Source: Bacteroidaceae bacterium
Lineage (GTDB): Bacteria; Bacteroidota; Bacteroidia; Bacteroidales; Bacteroidaceae
NCBI GenBank assembly: GCA_017556045.1
Contig: JAFZFF010000064.1
Span: forward strand, 1 to 36,576
Reading direction: 5' to 3'
Length of the DNA: 36,576 nucleotides
Made by a program: the position numbers and the translations under genes. Below are positions 32,089 to 36,576 of this stretch, one piece after another. Each line of letters begins with the position of its first letter. Positions within the stretch are counted from its first letter, which is position 1. Below the pieces are notes generated by a model. The model did not search any database and had not been told where the DNA came from. It saw nothing but the letters and a program-made list of their open reading frames with translations.

Positions 32089-32583
32089 ATGAAGAAAAGA
32101 GAATTACCAGAGCTGCACGCCTACAGCGAGGATGTGCAGGAACTGATGAGCCGTATACCTTCGAAGACCGTACGTTGGGGACTGGGTATCATCTGTGGAC
32201 TGCTGGTAGCATTCCTGGTGGCCAGCTGTTTCATCCGCTGTCCCAAGTACCTATGGCTAAAGTCGCGGATGGAGTATGTGTATAACGACTCGATTGGTAT
32301 GAGTATTCTCACAGGGGTGGCCTATGTCACTGACAGCGACCTGAGAAAGTTGGAGGTAGGGATGCCTATCTTCTACCGTTTTGTCGAATGTGAATTCAAG
32401 GGGTGTATCGCGGGCCTTACCCCCAAATACGATCCTATAATGCAAATGAAGAGCGTGAAACTATACTTCGACCCCGATGAGAAGGTGCATCCTATCTATA
32501 TCAATGGCTATGGTGTGCCAGGCAAGGTGAGATTGTCAAACCCGACGCTGTTTGAATGTATCTTCTTACGTAAGAAGAGATAG
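32089..32583 (+). CDS. short membrane-fusion-protein-like partner of the exporter
   Basis: A 164-residue protein, starting at ATG 32089 (MKKRELPELHAYSEDVQELMSRIPSKTVRW). The leader EDVQELMSRIPS and one transmembrane helix (about 32-52, GLGIICGLLVAFLVASCFI) match the N-terminus of HlyD-like proteins of Bacteroidota bacteriocin exporters. After the helix there is a small beta domain with DSIGMSILTGVAYVTDSDLRKLEVGMPIFYRF, similar to the barrel part, but the long coiled-coil hairpin and lipoyl domain of a normal 400-residue HlyD are absent. It may hold the exporter in place without reaching an outer-membrane channel; a separate TolC-like gene is not in the window. Last gene of the island. Confidence 0.6.
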   Translation: MKKRELPELHAYSEDVQELMSRIPSKTVRWGLGIICGLLVAFLVASCFIRCPKYLWLKSRMEYVYNDSIGMSILTGVAYVTDSDLRKLEVGMPIFYRFVECEFKGCIAGLTPKYDPIMQMKSVKLYFDPDEKVHPIYINGYGVPGKVRLSNPTLFECIFLRKKR

Positions 32584-32591
32584 TACTAACC

Positions 32592-32631
32592 TCCACCACA
32601 TCAGCAAGGTGTGGGGGATTTGTTAATTTTT
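32592..32631 (+). terminator. terminator at the end of the RiPP island
   Basis: TCCACCACA pairs with TGTGGGGGA (one mismatch) over nine bases, followed by TTTGTTAATTTTTAT. It lies just after the stop of the last island gene. Confidence 0.55.
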
Positions 32632-32669
32632 ATAACGTATGACAAGCAAACAACTTATGACACGCCTCA

Positions 32670-33044
32670 CTATGCTAGAGTGTGAGGTGGCGCTATTGCG
32701 CTGCTGAAAGCTGCGACGATAACGATAACGCTGACTCTCTCACTCCAATAGCGCGTCGAGAAATCGCTGCTCAAACTCGCGTGACTCCTGTACTGTGTGT
32801 GATGACTCCTTTGTGAACCTAAAGGTTCAGCCGTCGCAACCGACGCTATCATACCGCGTCGGCATGCAGCGCAGGAGTCTGCGGTATACCGTGATGGAGT
32901 GTTGTTTCCTTTAAGCAGCTCGTAGTAGGTTACGCGACTGATGTGGGCCTCGCGGCAGAAGTCCACGACACGAATGCCCAGCGCCTTGCGCTCGGCAACG
33001 ATTACCTCACCGATGGGTGATAACGTTTGTTCTCTTTTTGGCAT
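32670..33044 (-). CDS. helix-turn-helix protein, possibly frameshifted in its C-terminal half
   Basis: A 124-residue frame. Residues 1-50 are a good XRE-like helix-turn-helix: MPKREQTLSPIGEVIVAERKALGIRVVDFCREAHISRVTYYELLKGNNTPS. After YTADS the protein turns into low-quality sequence (CAACRRGMIASVATAEPL) with no family look. A shift of one base near 32875 would instead give LRCMPTRYDSVGCDG and a stop at 32829-32827, a more natural short ending. The residues SVIVIVAAF near the present end come from the RACGNT repeat at 32715-32735, which also suggests that this part is not native. The N-terminal domain would bind DNA; target unknown. Confidence 0.55.
   Translation of the reverse strand: MPKREQTLSPIGEVIVAERKALGIRVVDFCREAHISRVTYYELLKGNNTPSRYTADSCAACRRGMIASVATAEPLGSQRSHHTQYRSHASLSSDFSTRYWSERVSVIVIVAAFSSAIAPPHTLA
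32690..32754. repeat. RACGNT hexamer array within a 9-bp inverted repeat
   Basis: GACGAT AACGAT AACGCT GAC (32715-32735) is enclosed by GCGCTATTG (32690-32698) and CAATAGCGC (32746-32754), a perfect inverted repeat. It is the simplest member of the hexamer family described for 34408-35940. Confidence 0.6.
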
Positions 33045-33066
33045 AATGTGTAGTTGTTATGTAAAT

Positions 33067-33099
33067 AAAAAAATCGCCCGAGATGCGTATCGGGCGATT
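33067..33099 (-). terminator. terminator of the DUF4160/DUF2442 pair
   Basis: AATCGCCCGA pairs perfectly (10 bp) with TCGGGCGATT over eight bases; on the minus strand it is followed by seven T. It lies 26 bases after the DUF2442 stop. Confidence 0.88.
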
Positions 33100-33125
33100 G
33101 GTGTGTCATTGAGGTTGGGGGTGTG

Positions 33126-33365
33126 TCAGCACTTCAATATATCCTTGACGGAGTATATCTTACTGAGGGCTTCGAAGGAGAAATACTGATTATCCATAAT
33201 CATATAGTCTTCTCGTTCGGCTCGTGACAGACGTTTGATGTCGGGGAACATGGATATGGGTACAATCACTTCACGTCCATCTGTTAGGTATACCGCCATT
33301 GCTCCGCGTTTCACACCGAAATCCAGTTTCTTGATTCCTAAATCCGTGTCTTTGAATTTACACAT
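33126..33365 (-). CDS. DUF2442 protein of a DUF4160/DUF2442 pair
   Basis: I choose the ATG at 33365 because AGGAGGA lies 8 bases upstream; this gives 79 residues. An in-frame ATG at 33383 overlaps the stop of the upstream gene (ATGA) and is possible. The sequence GVKRGAMAVYLTDGREVIVPISMFPDIKRLSRAERE is the DUF2442 hallmark (DGR-VxVP-S-FPxL). DUF2442 proteins are regularly encoded after DUF4160 proteins, and the pair is predicted to be a toxin-antitoxin-like unit, with little experimental proof. Small and cytosolic. The C-terminal 25 residues (YFSFEALSKIYSVKDILKC) are an added helical tail. Confidence 0.75.
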   Translation of the reverse strand: MCKFKDTDLGIKKLDFGVKRGAMAVYLTDGREVIVPISMFPDIKRLSRAEREDYMIMDNQYFSFEALSKIYSVKDILKC

Positions 33366-33379
33366 ATCTGTTCCTCCTA

Positions 33380-33682
33380 TCATTTAATTTTCTTTATTTT
33401 AATCTTCTTACCAGCAAAGATGTCATCAATACGACGATTAAACTCTTCCCAATGTGCATCAATGGCTGCAAGGATTTCTGCCTCTTCCGGTGCGGTAAGT
33501 TCAGACCAAGCAATCTCAATCTTCTTCTGTCCATTCTCCTCAATCCAAATCTTGGCGACGGTATCACCACGATGCGAGTTCTTGCTGCCTCGGCGCACGA
33601 TATGAATGTGTCGGCGATTCTCAAAAGCATCCGCAGGGAATACAGAGAAGATGAAACATAGGAATAACGCCAGTTTGCCCAT
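33380..33682 (-). CDS. DUF4160 protein of a DUF4160/DUF2442 pair
   Basis: I start at ATG 33682, giving 100 residues (MGKLALFLCFIFSVFPADAFENRRHIHIVRRG). This hydrophobic opening looks like a signal peptide but aligns with the normal DUF4160 start, in which a short strand pair leads to EPxHxHV; here RRHIHIVRRG. The next part, GDTVAKIWIEENGQKKIEIAW, and ELTAPEEAEILAAIDAHWEEFNRRIDDIF are the family middle and C-terminal helix. An ATG 18 codons upstream would add a lysine-rich extension and is less likely. The stop overlaps a possible DUF2442 start by 4 bases. Predicted partner in a toxin-antitoxin-like pair; activity unknown. Confidence 0.7.
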   Translation of the reverse strand: MGKLALFLCFIFSVFPADAFENRRHIHIVRRGSKNSHRGDTVAKIWIEENGQKKIEIAWSELTAPEEAEILAAIDAHWEEFNRRIDDIFAGKKIKIKKIK

Positions 33683-33803
33683 AAGGTTTATGTTTATTTT
33701 AAGAGCAAAGTTATTCTTTTTTTTCATCTCTTCCAAAATGTTCCGATAAATTCACTTGCGACAACCTCTTTTTCTTCCTAAAAAATGTTAGTATGTCGCT
33801 CGA

Positions 33804-33838
33804 AATGCCTACTCAAGGGTAGGCATTCATTTATTTTT
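33804..33838 (+). other. hairpin with T-rich tail upstream of the primase remnant
   Basis: AATGCCTAC pairs with GTAGGCATT over TCAAGG, followed by CATTTATTTTT. It looks like a terminator on the plus strand, but no gene ends there; it may be a leader hairpin of the lost primase gene. Confidence 0.5.
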
Positions 33839-33878
33839 AAAGGGCTTACTTTGCAGCAGAAAAAGAGACCCACCCTAA

Positions 33879-34253
33879 GTGTATGCACAGGCCTATGCAC
33901 TATGGCAGCAGGGCTTCCGCTACTGGTTTGACGATGAGGAGAATGCCGAGCTGGAGCGGCACAACCGCCAGTTTGAGGAACCCAACATCGAGGAGGAGCT
34001 CATCCTTACCTACCTGCGCCAGCCCTACGGCGACGAGGCGGGCGAGTTCCTCACGGCCACGCGCATCATCGAGCTTGTGGGTATGTATGTGAAGTGCCAG
34101 CTATCGCCCAAGCGTGTGGCGTATGCGATGCGTCGCCTCGGGTTTGAGCAGCGTCGCACGAAGAGTGCACGAGGGTGGAACGCGGTGATACTCACGGGCG
34201 ATGACATCAAGAACAACCAACGCCAGAATGCACGCATGAGCGATGCAGGATAA
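33879..34253 (+). pseudogene. 3' remnant of a VirE-type primase gene (DUF3874-like)
   Basis: A frame of 124 residues from GTG 33879; a TAA lies directly before it, so nothing more is coded upstream. The text YAQAYALWQQGFRYWFDDEENAELERHNRQFEEPNIEEELILTYLRQP followed by ATRIIELVGMYVKCQLSPKRVAYAMRRLGFEQRRTKSARGWNAVIL is the C-terminal domain of Bacteroidales VirE/virulence-associated E primase-helicases (DUF3874). The large N-terminal part, with primase and ATPase domains, is missing. VirE, DUF4248 and HU-like genes are commonly neighbours in Bacteroidales, and the other two are present here, so this is the decayed member of that set. Confidence 0.72.
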
Positions 34254-34259
34254 TCTCAT

Positions 34260-34389
34260 GGGTGACAGATGACACATGGAATCCTATATACCCTATATAT
34301 AGAAAAATAAATAATTATATTTTAAAAATAATTTAATTAATTATTTAAATGTATATCCCATATAGGAAAGCAAGTGTCATCCGTCACCC
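34260..34389. repeat. nested inverted repeat with AT-rich centre
   Basis: GGGTGACAGATGACAC (34260-34275) is repeated inverted at 34374-34389 with one mismatch, and TCCTATA (34282-34288) pairs with TATAGGA (34361-34367). The 50 bases between are almost only A and T. The layout resembles a cruciform or an easily melted replication/primase site, next to a primase remnant. Confidence 0.7.
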
Positions 34390-34407
34390 TTTCACTCGTA
34401 CTAAATC

Positions 34408-34434
34408 AACGTTAACGATAACGATAACGTTAAC
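34408..34434 (+). repeat. RACGNT hexamer array
   Basis: AACGTT AACGAT AACGAT AACGTT AAC: four units of a degenerate hexamer and the usual RAC end. A heptamer array follows directly. Confidence 0.75.
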
Positions 34435-34467
34435 CCTCAACATTCAACCCTCAACCCTCAACAAACA
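34433..34467 (+). repeat. heptamer array ending at the DUF4248 start codon
   Basis: ACCCTCA, ACATTCA, ACCCTCA, ACCCTCA, ACAAACA, the last running into the A of the ATG. The same end (ACAAA plus one base, then the start codon) is seen before the AlbA_2 gene at 14598. Confidence 0.75.
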
Positions 34468-34685
34468 TGGAACACGACAACCTCCGCGCCTACGGCAAAG
34501 CCGAGCTGGCGCAACTATACAGCCCAGGAGCCTCGCGTGCCTCAGCCCTACGCTTGCTCAACAAGTACCTGCACGCCGCCGACGGCCTGCTCGATGCATT
34601 GCAGCGCACAGGCTACACGCGTGGCTCACGCCACTTCACCCGCTATCAGGTGAGACTGATATTTGAATATCTTGGCGAGCCGTAG
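34467..34685 (+). CDS. DUF4248 protein
   Basis: A 72-residue protein of the DUF4248 family: LRAYGKAELAQLYSPGASRASALRLLNKYLHAADGLLDALQRTGYTRGSRHFTRYQVRLIFEYLGEP, with the usual Y-G-x-x-ELA-LY start and the Q-V-x-x-I-x-x-YLGEP end. It looks like a small helix-turn-helix protein. Family members are common beside VirE primases and HU-like proteins in Bacteroidales, with no known role. The last codons lie in the left arm of a hairpin (34671-34696) that opens the following repeat element, and the upstream region is a heptamer array. Confidence 0.85.
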   Translation: MEHDNLRAYGKAELAQLYSPGASRASALRLLNKYLHAADGLLDALQRTGYTRGSRHFTRYQVRLIFEYLGEP

Positions 34686-34894
34686 GCTTCGCCAAGAACG
34701 ATAACGATGACGTTAACGATAACCAGCTCCGCGATGAATGCTATTCAACGATAACCAGGCTCCGCGATGAATGCACTGTCCCTCTTTAAGGGGGACGAGC
34801 GAAGCGGAGGGGGTAATAGTCATCGTCATCGTTATCGTTATCGTTAAAAAAGTACATGCATGTACCGCGCGTGGTGCATGCATGTACTTTTTTT
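34671..34894. repeat. composite hexamer element A, left of the MntA/HepT pair
   Basis: In order: hairpin CTTGGCGAGCC / GGCTTCGCCAAG (34671-34696); forward hexamers AACGAT AACGAT GACGTT AACGAT AAC (34697-34723); a unit AACGATAACCAG(G)CTCCGCGATGAATGC in two copies (34715-34741 and 34747-34774); inner hairpin GTCCCTCTT / AAGGGGGAC (34778-34796); reverse hexamers (34819-34845, (ATC/GTT) units); hairpin GTACATGCATGTAC / GTGCATGCATGTAC flanked by A6 and T7 (34846-34894), a likely two-way terminator. Confidence 0.8.
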
Positions 34895-34926
34895 ATTACA
34901 AGTTTGTAATATGATGCATTGATGTA

Positions 34927-35277
34927 CTATTCTGATAATTCTGCGTAATATGCTTCGATATAGGGCTTTAGGGTGGGGATGTCATGCTCTACGGTATTCC
35001 ACAGTTGCTTGGGACGTATTTGGTAATAACCGTGTACCAACACATGACGCATGCCCTCAATGACATCCCAGTCTACTTCGGGATGATCAGCGCGAAACTC
35101 TTTTGTAAGCATATATACTGCTTCGCCGATAATCTCGACATGTTTGACAAAACCATAGAAAAGGATTGGGTCAGCTTCTACCTCCTCGAAAGTGTAGCGA
35201 ACCTTGTGCTCCATCAGAGTATTGATGGCATCTAAGATATGCTTCAGACGCCCTACGTCCTTAATTTTTTCTCTCAT
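34927..35277 (-). CDS. hepT: HepT-like HEPN toxin (DUF86)
   Basis: A 116-residue all-helical HEPN protein. GMRHVLVHGYY has the RX4HXY motif (Arg77, His82, Tyr84), which is the RNase site and also carries the tyrosine that the partner MntA AMPylates. The N-terminus (KDVGRLKHILDAINTLMEHKV) and VKHVEIIGEAVYMLTKEF are as in the family. HepT cuts tRNA or mRNA when free and is silenced by its antitoxin. The gene overlaps mntA by 17 bases and follows it, as is usual for this system. The pair lies between two composite hexamer elements, which suggests it entered as a cassette. Confidence 0.88.
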   Translation of the reverse strand: MREKIKDVGRLKHILDAINTLMEHKVRYTFEEVEADPILFYGFVKHVEIIGEAVYMLTKEFRADHPEVDWDVIEGMRHVLVHGYYQIRPKQLWNTVEHDIPTLKPYIEAYYAELSE

Positions 35278-35569
35278 AAATCAAGATTTTATCCTGTTCG
35301 GCACTCTTTGAAGCAAAGGGGAGCAGACGACTGCGCTCTACCAAGTCGACTGTTCTTCCCGTCATCTTGCGTAGTGCAGTGGCGATACGAGAGATGGTAA
35401 ACAACGATATGGAATCGCTGTCAGTATACTCTACCAATAGATCGATGTCGCTATCTGCGGTCTCCTCACCGCGCGAATACGAACCGAACAGCCATGCCTT
35501 GCTGATAGGTTGTTCTGATAGATACCCCTGTATCTGAGGTATCATCTGTTGCATTCTATGACTCAACAT
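35261..35569 (-). CDS. mntA: MntA-like nucleotidyltransferase antitoxin
   Basis: A 102-residue minimal nucleotidyltransferase: AWLFGSYSRGEETADSDIDLLVEY has GS (29-30) and the metal pair Asp41/Asp43; a later TGRTVDLVERSRLL carries the third acidic residue. In the MntA-HepT system this enzyme transfers AMP to the tyrosine of the HepT RX4HXY motif and so blocks the toxin. The full motif set is present, so it should be active. It is the first gene of the two-gene unit on the minus strand. A clear promoter box is not seen upstream of 35569; that region leads into hexamer element B. Confidence 0.88.
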   Translation of the reverse strand: MLSHRMQQMIPQIQGYLSEQPISKAWLFGSYSRGEETADSDIDLLVEYTDSDSISLFTISRIATALRKMTGRTVDLVERSRLLPFASKSAEQDKILIYERKN

Positions 35570-35630
35570 ACTTTACTTCTCTTTTGGTTTCGTACTGCGA
35601 AGATACAAACTCTTTTGAATTAAAACAATA

Positions 35631-35802
35631 TTACCCCGACTTTTTCTTGAAGTCGGGTAACGTTGACGATAACGCTAACGTTAACTGCCTCCAGTAATTG
35701 AACAATGCAACGATAACTTTAGCTCCGCGACGTGTACCCATCCGGTAGGTGGTTATCGTCATCGTTATCGTTAGAAAAAGATAAGTTGACTTATCTTTTT
35801 CT
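35631..35802. repeat. composite hexamer element B, right of the MntA/HepT pair
   Basis: In order: hairpin TTACCCCGACTT / AAGTCGGGTAA (35631-35660); forward hexamers AACGTT GACGAT AACGCT AACGTT AAC (35659-35685); AACGATAAC plus AGCTCCGCGA (35709-35730), shared with element A; core CCATCCGGTAGG (35738-35749); reverse hexamers (35752-35772); hairpin AGAAAAAGATAAG / CTTATCTTTTTCT with TTGA loop (35773-35802). Confidence 0.8.
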
Positions 35803-35840
35803 CTCCGTAGCATATCAAATTCAGAATGGGAGGGGTGCGT

Positions 35841-35960
35841 GATTTCGTACCTTTGCACTACGAAATCAACGATGACGATAACGAAAACGATAACTACCGT
35901 CCGGAAGGATAGTCAACGTCAGCGTCAACGTTAACGTTAGATTTCAACAACGTTGAAATG
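35841..35960. repeat. composite hexamer element C
   Basis: In order: hairpin GATTTCGTA / TACGAAATC (35841-35867); hexamers AACGAT GACGAT AACGAA AACGAT AAC (35868-35894); core CCGTCCGGAAGG (35897-35908); reverse hexamers (35913-35939); hairpin ATTTCAAC / GTTGAAAT (35941-35959). A TACCTTTG at 35848-35855 inside the first hairpin fits a -7 promoter box and could drive the HU-like gene with a 300-base leader. Confidence 0.75.
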
Positions 35961-36060
35961 TGAATTGAATTGTCAACCCTCCCGAGGTGACCGGTAGCGG
36001 GATGTGGTTGTATGTTGAACCTCTGTCGGGCATGTACACCCATGCAAGACATACAAGACA

Positions 36061-36155
36061 AATTGAAAATTGAAAGTTGAAAATTATAGCCATCTGGCAG
36101 GGTAAACATCGCAAAGCCTAATTTTCCATTCTCAATTCTCAATTTTCCATTTAAG
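36061..36155. repeat. inverted heptamer arrays before the HU-like gene
   Basis: Left array AATTGAA, AATTGAA, AGTTGAA, AATTATA (36061-36088); core CCATCTGGCAGGG (36090-36102); right array ATTTTCC, ATTCTCA, ATTCTCA, ATTTTCC, ATTTAAG (36121-36155), 7 bases before the ATG. The two arrays are inverted relative to each other and share the AYNNTMM form of the element at 10450-10530. Confidence 0.78.
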
Positions 36156-36162
36156 AAGGACT

Positions 36163-36576
36163 ATGGCAGTAAACTATGCAGTAATGAAGACCAAGAACCC
36201 CGGCAAGAACGCCGTGGCTGGTACGACTTATTTCCACGGCCGTGCGGTGAAGACCAGCGACTACGACTTTGAGGACTTGGCGGGCGACGTACAGATGTCG
36301 ACCACCATGACCGAGGCCGACGTGCTGGGCGTGCTCCGCGCCATGAAGGGCTACATCGTGAAGGCCCTCCTGGCAGGTCGCGTAGTGGTGCTCAACGACA
36401 TTGGTCGTTTCCAGATTAGCCTCAAGGGTAAGTGCTACTCGCAAGATGCGATGGCAGCGTCGGACTTCTCTCCGTCGGCCATGATCACGGGTCACCGTAT
36501 CGTGTTCCGCCCCGAAGCTAAGCTCAAGAACGCTATCGCTGGAGCACTCACGCTGAAGCGTGTGACAAGCGAGGCA
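36163..36576 (+). CDS. HU/IHF-like DNA-binding protein, open at the window end
   Basis: The frame starts at ATG 36163 and is open for 138 residues to the last base. MAVNYAVMKTKNPGKNAVAGTTYFHGRAVKTSDYDFEDLA opens the HU-related family of Bacteroidales, followed by STMTEADVLGVLRAMKGYIVKALLAGRVVVLNDIGRFQISLKG, where the HU core G-x-V-x-L-x-x-G-F/R-F is seen, and TGHRIVFRPEAKLKNAI. These two-domain HU-related proteins differ from the housekeeping HU in a longer N-terminus and C-terminal tail, and occur beside DUF4248 and VirE genes. Codon use is GC-rich. The 3' end is not in the window. Confidence 0.88.
   Translation, partial: MAVNYAVMKTKNPGKNAVAGTTYFHGRAVKTSDYDFEDLAGDVQMSTTMTEADVLGVLRAMKGYIVKALLAGRVVVLNDIGRFQISLKGKCYSQDAMAASDFSPSAMITGHRIVFRPEAKLKNAIAGALTLKRVTSEA

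Larger units (their letters stand above)
35570..36162. other. 593-base gene-free region of repeats
   Basis: No credible gene. It holds composite hexamer elements B (35631-35802) and C (35841-35960), a heptamer element (36061-36155) and a stretch at 35966-36060 with CCCTCCCGAGG and TGTTGAAC but no clear structure. Weak frames on the minus strand are made of repeat sequence. Confidence 0.7.

Noticed and set aside
32639-32707. Possible 22-residue peptide MTSKQLMTRLTMLECEVALL...
   Set aside because: Looks like the start of a small coiled-coil protein but stops at once inside the repeat region; could be the stub of a broken gene, too short to call.
33660-33682. Signal peptide in the DUF4160 protein
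   Set aside because: The hydrophobic start aligns with the normal cytosolic DUF4160 N-terminus leading to the RRHIHIV strand, so secretion is unlikely.
32690-36155. CRISPR array
   Set aside because: The repeats are 6-7 bases, degenerate and contiguous, with no constant spacers and no cas genes.
1-36576. tRNA and rRNA genes
   Set aside because: I looked for T-loop motifs and rRNA-like stretches and saw none that fold properly.

Overview
The window reads as chromosomal DNA of a member of the order Bacteroidales (phylum Bacteroidota). The support is a PorT-type protein of the type IX secretion system, a fimbrillin-like lipoprotein, GLPGLI, DUF3244 and DUF4248 proteins, many SPII lipoproteins, promoter boxes of the Bacteroides type (TAnnTTTG), and weak use of Shine-Dalgarno sites. 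The genus cannot be fixed from the sequence alone.

Layout. 1-1038 (-): 5' part of a lipoprotein cut by the window edge. 1159-1376 (-): a probable structured non-coding RNA with its own promoter. 1646-11375: housekeeping and envelope genes, namely a SUI1/YciH-like factor, an FAH-family enzyme, a patatin with a C-terminal barrel, porT, a 2x[4Fe-4S] ferredoxin, a YjjG-like phosphatase, a coiled-coil lipoprotein, a fimbrillin-like lipoprotein, and a DUF4435 (TOPRIM) plus AAA ATPase pair that resembles the PARIS defence arrangement. 11538-18846: GH35 beta-galactosidase, AlbA_2 protein, CCA-adding enzyme, a lipoprotein and a TPR/membrane regulator. 19117-32583: a GG-Bacteroidales-type RiPP island on the + strand. 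32670-36576: an accessory region with an HTH gene, a DUF4160/DUF2442 pair, a remnant of a VirE-type primase, a DUF4248 protein, an MntA/HepT toxin-antitoxin pair and an HU-like protein open at the window end.

The RiPP island is the main biosynthetic system. A double-glycine precursor with a Cys-rich core (21643-21894) sits with a radical SAM/SPASM maturase, a second (nominally pseudo) radical SAM protein with an intact CX3CX2C, three glycosyltransferase-like proteins, a half-size LanC-like protein, a GT4 enzyme that appears to carry a second LanC-like segment at its C-terminus, a GLPGLI protein with a TonB-receptor-like barrel, and a C39 peptidase-ABC exporter with a very short fusion-protein partner. 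The inferred product is a radical-SAM-modified and probably glycosylated peptide, cleaved after GG and exported. Base composition switches between AT-rich and GC-rich blocks inside the island.

The least expected signal is non-coding. Several gene junctions hold pairs of short degenerate micro-repeat arrays (7-8-mers, or hexamers of the form RACGNT) pointing away from or toward each other around a short core. In several of them the core contains a motif close to CCATCCGGNAGG. The arrays run up to start codons (GTG, TTG or ATG) and in two cases supply the stop codon of the upstream gene. Two hexamer elements bracket the MntA/HepT pair. I know of no named element with this design; it needs a genome-wide search.
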